Counted from the stretch's first letter, positions 27,743 to 37,842 are shown. The stretch is DNA of 64,000 nt from an uncultured Lachnospiraceae bacterium (GCA_910579685.1 CAJTVN010000006.1:70510-134509), one strand, 5' to 3'. Made by a program: numbers and translations. The notes: a model not told the origin generated them from the sequence alone.

Positions 27743-28972
27743 ATGATAATTGACGGCAAATTAATACATGATTCTCTTTATGCGGAAAATGGCGGGCATG
27801 TCCCGAAGGAGGGCGGGAGCTGCTGTGTGCTGCTCAAGAAGAGATACAGCAGCGTGGTGTACTGTCCGGGAGAGCCCTATGAGGGACAGAGAGGCCCCGG
27901 TTCCATGTATCCCCGCTGTATCTGTTTGGAGCACAATGGGGAGAAGAATGGGACTCTGCTTGCCACGATGGAATATTATACCAAGGAGACCCCTGTTTTT
28001 CCTATTTATGAGAGCACGGACGAGGCTCACAGCTGGCATTATTTAAGCGCCGTAAAGGACACTCAGCTTGAATGGGGATGTCGTTTCCAGCCGCATCTGT
28101 TTGAGCTGCCCTGTGATATGGGGGCTTTGAAGGAGGGGACGATCCTGTGTGCGGGTAATATGATTCCAAAGGATATGAGTCTTACGGCCCTTCATATGTA
28201 TAAGAGCGAGGATGCGGGAAAGACGTGGGAGTTTGTCAGTGAGATCGTCAGAGGGGAGAAGGACGAGAAGCATATTATGGGACTTCCTGTCTGGGAACCT
28301 TTCCTGCTCCAGTCTCCGGACGGAAAGCTGTTCTGTTATTATTCGGACGAGAGATACAAGGATCATGGAAATTATAATCAGCTTCTTGCCCATAAGGTGT
28401 CGGAGGACGGAGGCTATACCTGGAGCGAGGAAAAAATAGACGTTGCGTTTCCTGACGGGAATCTCCGGCCCGGCATGCCTGTTGTGGCCTATCTGCCGAA
28501 CGGGAAATTCATCATGGTCTACGAGATGGTAAACCAGGACAGGATTCCTGTGTATTTCCGCATTTCCGATTCCATGGACGACTGGGGAGATCCTGATTTC
28601 ATGGGCAGTCCCGTGGTTGCCGTGGACGGTAGCTATTTGACCGGCACGCCCTACGTGACATGGATTGACAAGGGCGGGGAGAATGGAACCATTTTGGTGA
28701 CAGGAAGAGGATTTTCCCATATTTTTGCCAATTCCGAGATGGGAATGGGATTCTGGGAAAAGATGGACAGCCTGATCCCCATTGACAATAACTATAATTA
28801 CACCGGCTACAGTCAGTGCATCCTTCCGCTCAGGGGCGGAAGCCGGATTTTAAATCTGAGTCCCTGCCAGATCTCGGACAGGCAGTCCCTGATCGAGGCT
28901 GCCGTGGCGGATGTCTATGTGCGTTCCCAGGGGGGAGCGGACAGAAAATACGATAAACATGTCAGAAAATGA
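27743..28972 (+). CDS. BNR beta-propeller glycosidase, probably exo-arabinanase (GH93-like)
   Basis: A 409-residue cytoplasmic protein. It contains Asp-box repeats (SEDAGKTWEF and SEDGGYTWSE) and the blade pattern of six-bladed sialidase-like propellers. Sialidase is unlikely, since the FRIP-type motif and sialic-acid genes are absent. Between two GH51 arabinofuranosidases, a GH93-type exo-alpha-1,5-L-arabinanase releasing arabinobiose fits best. That assignment is inference from fold plus context. The gene begins eight bases after the GH51 stop. Confidence 0.72.
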   Translation: MIIDGKLIHDSLYAENGGHVPKEGGSCCVLLKKRYSSVVYCPGEPYEGQRGPGSMYPRCICLEHNGEKNGTLLATMEYYTKETPVFPIYESTDEAHSWHYLSAVKDTQLEWGCRFQPHLFELPCDMGALKEGTILCAGNMIPKDMSLTALHMYKSEDAGKTWEFVSEIVRGEKDEKHIMGLPVWEPFLLQSPDGKLFCYYSDERYKDHGNYNQLLAHKVSEDGGYTWSEEKIDVAFPDGNLRPGMPVVAYLPNGKFIMVYEMVNQDRIPVYFRISDSMDDWGDPDFMGSPVVAVDGSYLTGTPYVTWIDKGGENGTILVTGRGFSHIFANSEMGMGFWEKMDSLIPIDNNYNYTGYSQCILPLRGGSRILNLSPCQISDRQSLIEAAVADVYVRSQGGADRKYDKHVRK

Positions 28973-29047
28973 ATATTTTACAGGGAGGCCGAACCGTAAA
29001 ATAAAAATAGATATACAGATTTAAGGAAAGCAAAAGGAGAGAAGGAT

Positions 29048-30637
29048 ATGAAAAAGAAATTGTTAGCGCTTATTCTCGCCCTATCAATGGCAGGAACGGT
29101 GATGGGCTGTGGATCAGGATCGGACGATCAACCGGCAAAGGATGATTCCAAGCCGGCAGAAGCATCTTCTGATTCTGAAACAAAAGAGGCGGACGAGGCG
29201 GCAGGCGGGGAAGAAGCCCAGTCTGCAGGAGCTTTTGTGGCAGCTGAAAATCCCGATGACTGGCCGGTCATTACCGTTCAGGTGGCTGCCCTGAGCAACA
29301 TGCCGGACGAACAGCTGGTTGAAGATGCGATCAATGAGTATCTGGTATCAATCAATGCGGGGATGAAGGTGGATGCGGTACAGACTGTATTTGGCGATAT
29401 CGCCACACAGCTTACCCTGATGCTGTCTGATAATCAGAATCCACTGGATCTGTTCTGCTGGAGAATTTATTCCACCGTGGACGGCTGTGTGAAGAACGAG
29501 CAGTGTATTCCGCTGGATCCCTATCTGGACGTGTACCCGGATCTGTGGGAATCCTATCCGGAGAATGTATTGAAGACACAGCGGCTCAACGGTGTGCAGT
29601 ATGCGGTTCCGGCCGTAGACAGCTATGCCACTTTTGAGACTTATATGCTGCGGAAAGATGTAGCGGAGGATCTGGGAATTGCGGATCGCGACGGCGAACA
29701 CATCACTCTGGAAGAGATGACACAGATTATGAAGGATGCGAAGGCTATCCATCCGGAATACGCTTATATGATCAACACTAACAACGAGCTGGTTCTCGAT
29801 ATCGATACCTTCGGAAATCCCAAATGGCTTGGCGTTCTGTTAAACCGGGGTGTGGAAAACAGAGAGATCGTGAATTTTTATGAGACTGAGGAATGGCGCG
29901 ATTACTGCTATCTCATGAAGGACTGGAAAGAATCCGGACTGATGCTGGATGATCCTCTGAACAATGAGCTGACCTTTACCCAGTACAATAATGCGGTTGC
30001 AGCAGGCTGTTATATGGGCGGTTACAGTGTCGACTATATCAGGGCCATGAATTCGAGCAGCCCTTACGAAGCTATTTTTTTACCTTTGACGGATCTTTCC
30101 GGAACCACCGCTTCCGTGCTTGGCGGCTGGATGATCTCCAGTGTCTGCAAGAATCCTGATGCGGCTATGAAGCTTTTGTATCTGATGGCTACCGATGAAA
30201 CTCTGGCAAGATTCTTCATCCTTGGAGTGGAGGGACATAACTATACGGTTGCAGAAAACGGAACGGCCCGTTATCCGGAAGGAATTGACACCACAAATCA
30301 GACATGGCAGTCAAACGCTCCCTGGTGGTATCCTAACCAGTGTCTGAGCCTTCCGCTGCAGACGGATATGACGACCTATTATACCGACATGCTGGATGCA
30401 CCTAATCATGCGAAATTTTCAGAGGCTATGGGCTTTATCTTCGACAGCGCTCCGGTTTATGACCAGATGGCGGCATGCACCTCGGTTGTTGACGAGTACA
30501 GAGATGCGCTGCTGTATGGCCTGGTGGATGTGGATTCCTACCTGGAGGAGTTTAACGCAGAATTGAAAGCAGCCGGAATCGACGAGATCATTGCGGAAGA
30601 ACAGAGGCAGTTTGACGCATGGCTTGCGCAGCAGTAA
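29048..30637 (+). CDS. Sugar-binding lipoprotein without own permeases (SBP-b)
   Basis: A 529-residue lipoprotein with signal peptide and lipobox VMGC (Cys21), started at an ATG after AAAAGGAGAGAAGG. It is highly similar to SBP-a at 21770 across the mature protein, so it is a duplicate. No permease genes adjoin it; an esterase gene follows after a hairpin. It may feed the permeases at 23384-25255 with a different ligand range. The region between residues 22 and 60 is an acidic, disordered linker. Confidence 0.92.
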   Translation: MKKKLLALILALSMAGTVMGCGSGSDDQPAKDDSKPAEASSDSETKEADEAAGGEEAQSAGAFVAAENPDDWPVITVQVAALSNMPDEQLVEDAINEYLVSINAGMKVDAVQTVFGDIATQLTLMLSDNQNPLDLFCWRIYSTVDGCVKNEQCIPLDPYLDVYPDLWESYPENVLKTQRLNGVQYAVPAVDSYATFETYMLRKDVAEDLGIADRDGEHITLEEMTQIMKDAKAIHPEYAYMINTNNELVLDIDTFGNPKWLGVLLNRGVENREIVNFYETEEWRDYCYLMKDWKESGLMLDDPLNNELTFTQYNNAVAAGCYMGGYSVDYIRAMNSSSPYEAIFLPLTDLSGTTASVLGGWMISSVCKNPDAAMKLLYLMATDETLARFFILGVEGHNYTVAENGTARYPEGIDTTNQTWQSNAPWWYPNQCLSLPLQTDMTTYYTDMLDAPNHAKFSEAMGFIFDSAPVYDQMAACTSVVDEYRDALLYGLVDVDSYLEEFNAELKAAGIDEIIAEEQRQFDAWLAQQ

Positions 30638-30700
30638 GCGGCGGAGTATGGTGCAGTCAGGTACTGCCACGTTTTTCAAATCAGTCTATTGAGTGAAATC

Positions 30701-30729
30701 ACGCTGCCGGCTTTTACAGCCGGCAGCGT
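30701..30729 (+). terminator. Hairpin after SBP-b
   Basis: A perfect 11-bp stem (ACGCTGCCGGC / GCCGGCAGCGT) with a seven-base loop, but no T-run after it. It resembles the hairpin behind SBP-a (shared CTGCCGGC core). It may stabilise the upstream mRNA or attenuate read-through into the esterase genes. Confidence 0.65.
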
Positions 30730-30759
30730 TCAATTATAGGAATAAGGAGGGGACAGACA

Positions 30760-32295
30760 ATGAAAAATTTGCAGGTTACAGTAGAAGAGGGAAAGATCCG
30801 GGGTATACACGGATGGGATCCGAGGGTTGCGGTATTTCGGGGAATTCCATACGCCGCGCCTCCTGTGGGAGAGCTGCGCTGGAGGGCGCCTGAACCGCCG
30901 GAGAAATGGGAAGGGGTGAGGGTGGCGGACACCTATGGGCCCATAGCCTGCCAACCCGTGCCGGGGAGCAGCCCGGAGGAATTCTGGACAAGGGAGATTC
31001 ATCCCACAGGCCAGGAGTTTGAGATGAGCGAGGACTGTCTGTACTTGAATATCTACACCACGGCCAGAACAGGGAAGGAAAAACTTCCGGTTCTGATTTA
31101 CATCCATGGCGGCGGCTTCAAGGGAGGATACCCTTATGAGGTGGAGTTTGACTGGGAGCATATGGCGAAGAAGGGAATCGTGGTGGTCTCCATCGCATAC
31201 CGTCTGGGAGTGCTGGGTTTTCTGGCGCATCCCTGGCTGTCAGAGGAATCTCCGGATGAAGCCAAAGGCAACTATGGAACGCTGGATCAGCTTGCGGCGC
31301 TGAAATGGGTGAAGAGAAACATTACCGCATTCGGCGGGGATCCGGACAAGATCACCATTGCCGGACAGTCGGCGGGAGCCATGAGCGTGCAGAACCTCAT
31401 GACATCACCCCTGGCCGAGGGACTGATTGGGGGAGCCATTATAGAGAGCAGCGTGACCGTGGCCTTTGCGGAAAAGGCGGACAGAATCCACCCTCTGAAA
31501 GGTGCGGAGAAGCTGGGTGCGGAATTCTTTGAGAAGGCCGGAATCGGGAGCCTTGAAGAGGCGAGACGACTGCCTGCCAGGGAGCTGGTGCGTCTTGAGG
31601 ATGTTGTTTTGGGGCCGGGCGTTCATTTTGAGCCTGTGATTGACGATATTCTAATCAAAGAATCGAATTTTCAAGCCTATAAAGGGGGGCGTCATCACCG
31701 GATTCCGGTTCTGGCGGGTTACAACCGGGGAGAAGCACAGTCCTTTTCGAGAGCATTCGGAAAGCCCTGTGAGACACTGGAGGATCTTCGCAGCTACGCT
31801 TCCGGATTCGGGGAGAAGGCGCAGGAATTTCTCTCCTTATGCGGTGCGAAGAGCGATGGAGATGTGAAAGCGCTGTTTGAAAGCGATGCAATGCTGGATC
31901 TGCCTGCGGGCGCAAGGATGTTCGGGTATATACAGGCAAAGCAGGAGAGAAAGGCGTATCTCTATGAGTTCGATGCGGATATTCCCGGGGAGGACAATGC
32001 GGGAAGCTATCACGGAAGCGAGATGTGGTTTGCCTACGACGGCCTTGCAAGATGCTGGAGGCCCTTTACCGGAAAGCACTACGATCTGGCAAGACAGGTC
32101 AGCTCTTATTGGGTGAATTTTGTAAAGGCCGGAGATCCCAACGGGAAGGATACCATAGGGGAGGAGCTTCCCAGGTGGGAATCCTTTACGGCGGACAATG
32201 AATTCGTGATGGAATTTACCGATGGACCGGCCCAATCGGAGAGAAAAGTGGATCCCCTTATGAAGTTCAGAATTGATTATACGCTGCAGAGGTAA
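30760..32295 (+). CDS. Type B carboxylesterase (copy A1)
   Basis: A 511-residue carboxylesterase of the COesterase family, cytoplasmic (no signal peptide). It has the family motifs FRGIPYAAPPVG, EDCLYLNI, an oxyanion HGGG at about residue 115, nucleophile Ser204 in GQSAGA, and the His region GSYHGSEMW. Copy A2 at 38928 is its closest relative here (shared YGP-ACQP and EFWTRE/DFWTRE segments). The surrounding GH51 enzymes suggest it removes ester groups, perhaps feruloyl or acetyl, from imported arabino-oligosaccharides. The substrate is not proven by sequence. Confidence 0.9.
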   Translation: MKNLQVTVEEGKIRGIHGWDPRVAVFRGIPYAAPPVGELRWRAPEPPEKWEGVRVADTYGPIACQPVPGSSPEEFWTREIHPTGQEFEMSEDCLYLNIYTTARTGKEKLPVLIYIHGGGFKGGYPYEVEFDWEHMAKKGIVVVSIAYRLGVLGFLAHPWLSEESPDEAKGNYGTLDQLAALKWVKRNITAFGGDPDKITIAGQSAGAMSVQNLMTSPLAEGLIGGAIIESSVTVAFAEKADRIHPLKGAEKLGAEFFEKAGIGSLEEARRLPARELVRLEDVVLGPGVHFEPVIDDILIKESNFQAYKGGRHHRIPVLAGYNRGEAQSFSRAFGKPCETLEDLRSYASGFGEKAQEFLSLCGAKSDGDVKALFESDAMLDLPAGARMFGYIQAKQERKAYLYEFDADIPGEDNAGSYHGSEMWFAYDGLARCWRPFTGKHYDLARQVSSYWVNFVKAGDPNGKDTIGEELPRWESFTADNEFVMEFTDGPAQSERKVDPLMKFRIDYTLQR

Positions 32296-32323
32296 AGCAG
32301 GAAAAGGAGGAATGAGACGAAGC

Positions 32324-34831
32324 ATGACACAGAACACCATACGAATCAATACGAAAAAAGTTAAATTTCCCACGGCGCCGGAGCTTTACGGCCTCTTTTT
32401 TGAGGACATTAACCATGCCGCAGACGGAGGGCTCTATCCGGAAATGATTCGGAATCGGGCCTTTGAGGATTCCCTGCTTCCGGAGGGCTGCACCACGGAT
32501 CCCAACGAGAGGATTTTTGTGACGCAGTACGGCTGGCCCGGAGCCTTCAATCATGGCGAGGGTATGGACGAGTGGGCGGCCAAGGTGGAGCCTACAGGGA
32601 TTCCTGGCTGGTATGCCAGGGAAGCTTCCTTCCGGCTCCTTACGGAGGACACTCTCAATTACAACAGGAAAGCGGCCCTCCGGGTGGATTATAAACCCGG
32701 AGGAAAAATATACAATATCGGATATTTCGGGGTACCCATTAAGGAGAGTGAAGGATATCATTTTTATTTCATGGCAAAAACGGCGGCCGATGCAAAGCTT
32801 ACTGTGTCCCTGGAATCGGGGAAGGGAGCGGGACTTGGAAGCGCTGAGATTGCGGTCCGAAAAGGCGGGGGCTATCAGCGCTATGACTGTGATCTGACGG
32901 CCTGCGGTACGGATTTTGAGGGAAGAATCAGCATTGCCTGTGATGTGGAAAATACTTTGGTCTTTGGATTTACCTCCCTGATGCCTCAGAAAACATTTAA
33001 AGGACACGGACTGAGGGAGGATCTGGCAATGGCCCTCAAAAATACAAACGCACAGTTTATCCGTTTCCCGGGGGGCTGCGTGGTGGAGGGAATCAACGAG
33101 CCGAATGCGCTGCGTTTTTCAAGAACCATCGGTCCTGTGTGGGAGCGGCCAAGCAGCCAGCTGATGTGGCATTACCGCACCACCAACGGCCTTGGCTTTC
33201 ACGAATATCTGCAGCTGTGCGAGGATCTTGAGATGGAGGCCATGTACGTGTGCAACTGTGGAATGAGCTGTCAGGCCCGCCACGGCGGAGGCTTTGACGA
33301 GCAGACCACGCAGGAATACCTTGAGGAGGCTCTCCATGCCCTGGAGTATGCCCTGGGAGCGGAGGATACGACCTATGGAGGTCTCAGGGCCGGGAATGGG
33401 AGGAAGGAGCCCTTTAAGCTGAAATATGTGGAGATTGGGAATGAGAATTTCGGGCCGGAATACAATGTCCGCTATGAGAGGTTTTATAAGACCCTAAAAG
33501 AAGCGTTCCCCCAGGTGATCTACATATCTAATGGACACACAGAGAAGGAGAACCTTCCCACGGATTTTGTGGACGAGCACTACTATGACGCACCGGAATT
33601 TTTCCTGGAAAATGTGGATCTGTTCGATGATTATGATCGGAAGGGGCCGAAGATCTTTCTGGGAGAGTATGCGGTAAACGGTGGGAACACCATTGCCTCT
33701 ATGGAGTGTGCGCTGGCCGAGGCCTCCTTTCTGCTCGGGGTAGAGAGAAATCAGGATATTGTCAGGCTGACCGCCTATGCTCCGCTGTTCCAGAACTCGG
33801 ACTACACAGCCTGGAAGCCTAACATGATTGTCTTCGATAACCATCAGGTTTACGGAATCCCCACTTATCACATGGTCTCCCTGCTGGGAAAGTACAGAGG
33901 CGGAGAAGTGGTGGAAATCGAGAACAGGAGCGGGGAAAAGCCTCCGGTATACCGGGGAATTTCCGGTATCATGTGCGAAAAGGAAGGCCTTCTGTTTAGA
34001 AATGCAAAGGTGAACGGACAGCCCGTGGAGATCTCAAACTGCGTATACGGGGAAGCGGTGAAGGACGGGGACGCTTACCGCATGACCTTCGGAACAAGGA
34101 AGCATCACTTTACCGGAAAGAGCAGGGAATGGAATGAAGCCTTCGAGCGTTTCATCGGAAGCGGAAATTTCAGGGAAAATCCCGTGATGTGGACAGTTTT
34201 CGGGAAGGAGGAGCTTGCGGAATATACCTTTGAGATCGACATTAAAATGACGCAGGACAATCCGCTGACGCTCTCCGTCTGGAATCATCATCCCGAGACG
34301 GATGCGGGCTGCAACGAGCCGAAGGATAGGGAATGGACTACGAGGTCGGTCAGAAACCAGGTCTGGAAGATACAGGACGGCAAAAGCGCCACCAGAGTGC
34401 CCAGGTTCTTTGACAAGCCTCTTTCCGATGAGGAACAGGCGCCGGTATCCATAAATTATGGGGAATACAATCATTACAAAATGGTGTGTGACGCATACGG
34501 CTATGCATGCTATATCAATGACCGGCTGGTGCAGAAAAAGAAACACAGGCTCCACTCGCTGGTGAATGCGGTGGCAACCCAGGATACGGACAGGATTTAT
34601 CTGAAAATGGTCAACGTGGACGAAGAGGAGAAGGAGATTCAGATTTCCCTTGACTGCGAGGTGGAGGAAAGGGTGTTGACGGAAGTCGTGTCGGCAGCGC
34701 CCGGAGAGGTAAATTCCTTTGAGGATAAGGAGCATGTTTCCTCCGTTTGCGGGGAGATTTCAGGGGGAGCGGAATTCATATACCGCATACCGGCTCATTC
34801 CGTTAACGTATTGGTGATGAAGAAGAAATAG
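32324..34831 (+). CDS. GH51 alpha-L-arabinofuranosidase (copy 2)
   Basis: An 835-residue cytoplasmic GH51 enzyme, homologous to that at 25294 over its length. The acid/base is Glu374 in GNEN and the nucleophile Glu448 in LGEYAV. The ATG at 32324 is preferred: AGGAGG ends 13 bases before it, while the ATG at 32312 is only one base from that site. A frame reaching back to 32273 would overlap the esterase. The C-terminal region contains a longer insert than copy 1 (around residues 590-720), which may alter linkage preference. Confidence 0.92.
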   Translation: MTQNTIRINTKKVKFPTAPELYGLFFEDINHAADGGLYPEMIRNRAFEDSLLPEGCTTDPNERIFVTQYGWPGAFNHGEGMDEWAAKVEPTGIPGWYAREASFRLLTEDTLNYNRKAALRVDYKPGGKIYNIGYFGVPIKESEGYHFYFMAKTAADAKLTVSLESGKGAGLGSAEIAVRKGGGYQRYDCDLTACGTDFEGRISIACDVENTLVFGFTSLMPQKTFKGHGLREDLAMALKNTNAQFIRFPGGCVVEGINEPNALRFSRTIGPVWERPSSQLMWHYRTTNGLGFHEYLQLCEDLEMEAMYVCNCGMSCQARHGGGFDEQTTQEYLEEALHALEYALGAEDTTYGGLRAGNGRKEPFKLKYVEIGNENFGPEYNVRYERFYKTLKEAFPQVIYISNGHTEKENLPTDFVDEHYYDAPEFFLENVDLFDDYDRKGPKIFLGEYAVNGGNTIASMECALAEASFLLGVERNQDIVRLTAYAPLFQNSDYTAWKPNMIVFDNHQVYGIPTYHMVSLLGKYRGGEVVEIENRSGEKPPVYRGISGIMCEKEGLLFRNAKVNGQPVEISNCVYGEAVKDGDAYRMTFGTRKHHFTGKSREWNEAFERFIGSGNFRENPVMWTVFGKEELAEYTFEIDIKMTQDNPLTLSVWNHHPETDAGCNEPKDREWTTRSVRNQVWKIQDGKSATRVPRFFDKPLSDEEQAPVSINYGEYNHYKMVCDAYGYACYINDRLVQKKKHRLHSLVNAVATQDTDRIYLKMVNVDEEEKEIQISLDCEVEERVLTEVVSAAPGEVNSFEDKEHVSSVCGEISGGAEFIYRIPAHSVNVLVMKKK

Positions 34832-34848
34832 AGAGGATGGGATCTGTT

Positions 34849-36408
34849 ATGTTGAGAAAAGTAAAGGTTAAAAACGGCGTGCTTCAGGGACTTGTGGGTA
34901 AAGATCCCCGCATCACCGTATTCCGGGGAGTGCCCTACGCAAAGCCGCCGGTGGGAGAACTGCGCTGGAGGGCGCCCCAGCCGGCCGAGGACTGGGAGGG
35001 CGTGCGGAAATGCTATGAATATCCGGACATGGCGATGATGCGCACACATCCCGGTATGGATGACGATTTCTATACGAAGGAGCTCCATCCCACGGCAGCA
35101 GAGTATAAGATGAGTGAGGATTGTCTGTATCTGAACATTTTCTCGCCTGCGCAGTCAGAGGATGAGAAGCTTCCGGTCTTTTTCTATATCCACGGCGGCG
35201 GACTGCAGGACGGCTACAGCTACGAGGTGGAATTTGATCCGGAGCGTGTGGCCCGCAGAGGCGTCATCGTGGTGATGGTGGGATACCGTCTCGGCCTGTT
35301 CGGATTTCTGGCTCATCCCCGGCTTACGAAGGAGACGCCGGAGGGGGAGGTTATCTCCAACTTCGGTATGCAGGATCAGTCCATGGCCATCCATTGGGTA
35401 TACGACAATATCAGGGCCTTCGGCGGCGATCCGGAGCGCATCGTGATCTGCGGACAGAGCGCGGGCTCCCGCAGCGTGCAGGCGCAGATCTGCAGCACCA
35501 TGAACGACGGTATCATAAAGGGCGCTATCATCCAGTCAGGCGTTTCCATGATGTTCGGGGACGAGGATAATCCAATAGCGGGCATTCCCACTCTGGCTGA
35601 GGCGGAGAAGTACGGCGCGGATTTCCTTCATACCATTGGGATCGACAGTCTGGAGGAGGCCAAAAGGACAGACGCCCGCGAGCTGATGCGAAGGCTGGCG
35701 GAGGCCTTTGAGAAGAAGAGATATGCCTTTGGACTGTGCGTGGATGGAAAGTTTGTCAGGGAATCGGCCCCTTCGGCCTATTACAATGACAGGGTGGCGG
35801 ATATTCCTCTGATCGTGTCCGTCTGCCAGGGTGAGACCCAGAGCGGCTTTATCAAGGGAACCATGAGCTATGCCGATTATCTGAAAAAGGCGGAAAAATA
35901 CGGGGATAAGAAGGAAGAATTTTTAAGCCTTGCAAAGGTTTCCAATGATGAGGAGGCTGACGCTCTCACGGCCGGTGATTCTTTCAACAATTTCCTGGGC
36001 GGAAGCAGGGGATTTAGCGAACTGCGTTCCTCCAGAGGCCAGAGAGTTTATTATTGTATCTTTGACCATGATATTCCGGGAGATGATGCGGGCTCCTTCC
36101 ACGGCTCTGATCTGTGGTTTATGTTTGATTCCTTAGGAAACAGCTGGCGGCCCTTCGAGGGAAAGCATTACGATCTGGCGAGGCAGGTAACCTCCTACTG
36201 GACCAATTTTGTGAAGACGGGAGATCCAAACGGAGTGGATTATAACGGGAATCCTCTTCCGGAATGGAAACCTTATACCGGAGAGGAAAAGACGGTTCTG
36301 AAATTTAAGGATGTGCCCGTGTCTGAGAGTCTGGAGGAATGTCCGGTTCTGGATTTCAGGCTTGCGTTTGGAAAAAAGGTTTTTGCGGACCGCAGAATGA
36401 TGTCATAA
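34849..36408 (+). CDS. Type B carboxylesterase (copy B1)
   Basis: A 519-residue carboxylesterase with FRGVPYAKPPVG, HGGG, nucleophile Ser204 in GQSAGS and GSFHGSDLW around the catalytic His. It differs clearly from the A copies (CYEYPDMAMMR instead of the YGP-ACQP segment) and matches copy B2 at 40534. The start could also be the ATG at 34837; the GAGAGG site directly before that one favours 34849. It follows the second GH51 gene by 17 bases. A cytoplasmic sugar-ester deacylase is the likely role. Confidence 0.88.
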   Translation: MLRKVKVKNGVLQGLVGKDPRITVFRGVPYAKPPVGELRWRAPQPAEDWEGVRKCYEYPDMAMMRTHPGMDDDFYTKELHPTAAEYKMSEDCLYLNIFSPAQSEDEKLPVFFYIHGGGLQDGYSYEVEFDPERVARRGVIVVMVGYRLGLFGFLAHPRLTKETPEGEVISNFGMQDQSMAIHWVYDNIRAFGGDPERIVICGQSAGSRSVQAQICSTMNDGIIKGAIIQSGVSMMFGDEDNPIAGIPTLAEAEKYGADFLHTIGIDSLEEAKRTDARELMRRLAEAFEKKRYAFGLCVDGKFVRESAPSAYYNDRVADIPLIVSVCQGETQSGFIKGTMSYADYLKKAEKYGDKKEEFLSLAKVSNDEEADALTAGDSFNNFLGGSRGFSELRSSRGQRVYYCIFDHDIPGDDAGSFHGSDLWFMFDSLGNSWRPFEGKHYDLARQVTSYWTNFVKTGDPNGVDYNGNPLPEWKPYTGEEKTVLKFKDVPVSESLEECPVLDFRLAFGKKVFADRRMMS

Positions 36409-36450
36409 GGAAAGAGGAAAGAAAAGGCGGCTGATTGGAGGAGACAGGAA

Positions 36451-37812
36451 TTGAGAATATTTGTGAGAGACAAGGAATTTTACAGACAGGCAGCTGCGAT
36501 TGCGGTTCCCATATCGCTGCAGAGCATGATTACAATCGGTGTAAACATGATGGATAATATCATGGTAGGTTCGCTGGGGGAGGTGGTTTTATCCGGAACC
36601 TCCCTGGCGAATCAGTTTGTCAGTTTGTTTCATATCTGTTGTATGGGAATTGGCATGGGCGCTAGTGTGATGACGGCAAGGTTCTGGGGAATGCGGGATA
36701 TGGATGCGCTCAAAAAGACCATCACGCTTATGCTGAGGTTCTGTCTTGGCATGGCGGTGCTTTTTACGCTGCCATCCATTGTTGCGCCTGGGGTGCTGAT
36801 GCGCCTTTATACGCCGGATGCGGACGTGGTATCACAGGGAATTCTGTACTATCGCTGGATTTGGCCATGCTTTGCCCTGCAGGGGCTGTCTTTGACCTGC
36901 ACGATTGTACTGCGCAGCGTGGGACAGGTGCGTCTGCCGCTGTACAGCTCCATCGGCGCCTTTTTTGTCAACGTATTTTTTAACTATGTGTTTATTTTTG
37001 GTAAATTTGGGTTTCCAAGGATGGAAATCCAGGGAGCGGCCATCGGGACGCTGATTGCCAGGGCATTTGAGTTTGCCGTGATCTGCGGATACTTCTTCCT
37101 GAAGGATCAAAAGGTGAAGTACCGGATCCGTCACTTTTTTATGGAGTGCGGTTCTTTGCTCGGCGAGTATGTCAGAGTGGCCATTCCGGTTTTCATATCG
37201 GACGCTCTGCTGGCCCTTGGAAGCTCAGCGGTGGCCATGATCATGGGTAGAATTGGAAAGGAGTTTGTATCCGCCAATTCCATCACCTTTGTGACCCAGC
37301 AGCTGAGCACGGTGCTGATTCAGGGAGTCTGCCATGCCGGCTGTATCGTGACGGGGCATACGCTGGGAAGAGGAGAGAAGAAGAAAGCGCAGGAACAGGC
37401 TTGGACCTTTCTTGCCATGGGGATTCTGATCGGCGCTGCGGCAGGAGGAGTTATACTGCTGATCAGCGATACGGTGATCGGTTTTTACAATATCACGGAG
37501 CAGACCAGGGCGATCGCCGGTCAGCTCATGAGTGCGATCTCGCTTATCGTGGTATTTCAGGCCACGAACAGTATTATGATGAAAGGCGTTCTGCGGGGCG
37601 GAGGCGATACCCGGTTTCTCATGGTGGCGGACATCCTGTTTCTGTGGGTGCTTTCCGTGCCCCTTGGAGCGCTGGCCGGACTGTCCTGGCATCTCTCGGC
37701 CTTCTGGATTTATTTTTTCCTGAAGATCGATCAGATCGTGAAGGCATTCTGGTGTGTGACCAGGTTAAAGAGCGGTAAGTGGATGAAAGGGATCAGCGGA
37801 ACGAAAGAATGA
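36451..37812 (+). CDS. MATE-family efflux transporter
   Basis: A 453-residue integral membrane protein with about 12 hydrophobic segments and the MATE motifs (AVPISLQSMITIGVNMMDNIMVGSLG; a second half repeat around residues 230-290). It exports organic compounds in exchange for Na+ or H+ in this family. The start is a TTG with GGAGGAGA eight bases upstream. Located between esterase genes of an arabinan locus, it may expel released hydroxycinnamic acids; that is speculation, and the family is known for broad drug export. Confidence 0.9.
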   Translation: MRIFVRDKEFYRQAAAIAVPISLQSMITIGVNMMDNIMVGSLGEVVLSGTSLANQFVSLFHICCMGIGMGASVMTARFWGMRDMDALKKTITLMLRFCLGMAVLFTLPSIVAPGVLMRLYTPDADVVSQGILYYRWIWPCFALQGLSLTCTIVLRSVGQVRLPLYSSIGAFFVNVFFNYVFIFGKFGFPRMEIQGAAIGTLIARAFEFAVICGYFFLKDQKVKYRIRHFFMECGSLLGEYVRVAIPVFISDALLALGSSAVAMIMGRIGKEFVSANSITFVTQQLSTVLIQGVCHAGCIVTGHTLGRGEKKKAQEQAWTFLAMGILIGAAAGGVILLISDTVIGFYNITEQTRAIAGQLMSAISLIVVFQATNSIMMKGVLRGGGDTRFLMVADILFLWVLSVPLGALAGLSWHLSAFWIYFFLKIDQIVKAFWCVTRLKSGKWMKGISGTKE

Positions 37813-37842
37813 GTGAATAGAAGAAAGGAAGGGGTATTTTAT

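Noticed and set aside
27743..28972. Sialidase
   Set aside because: Asp-boxes suggest it, but sialic-acid transport and catabolism genes and a FRIP-type motif are missing, whereas arabinan enzymes flank it.
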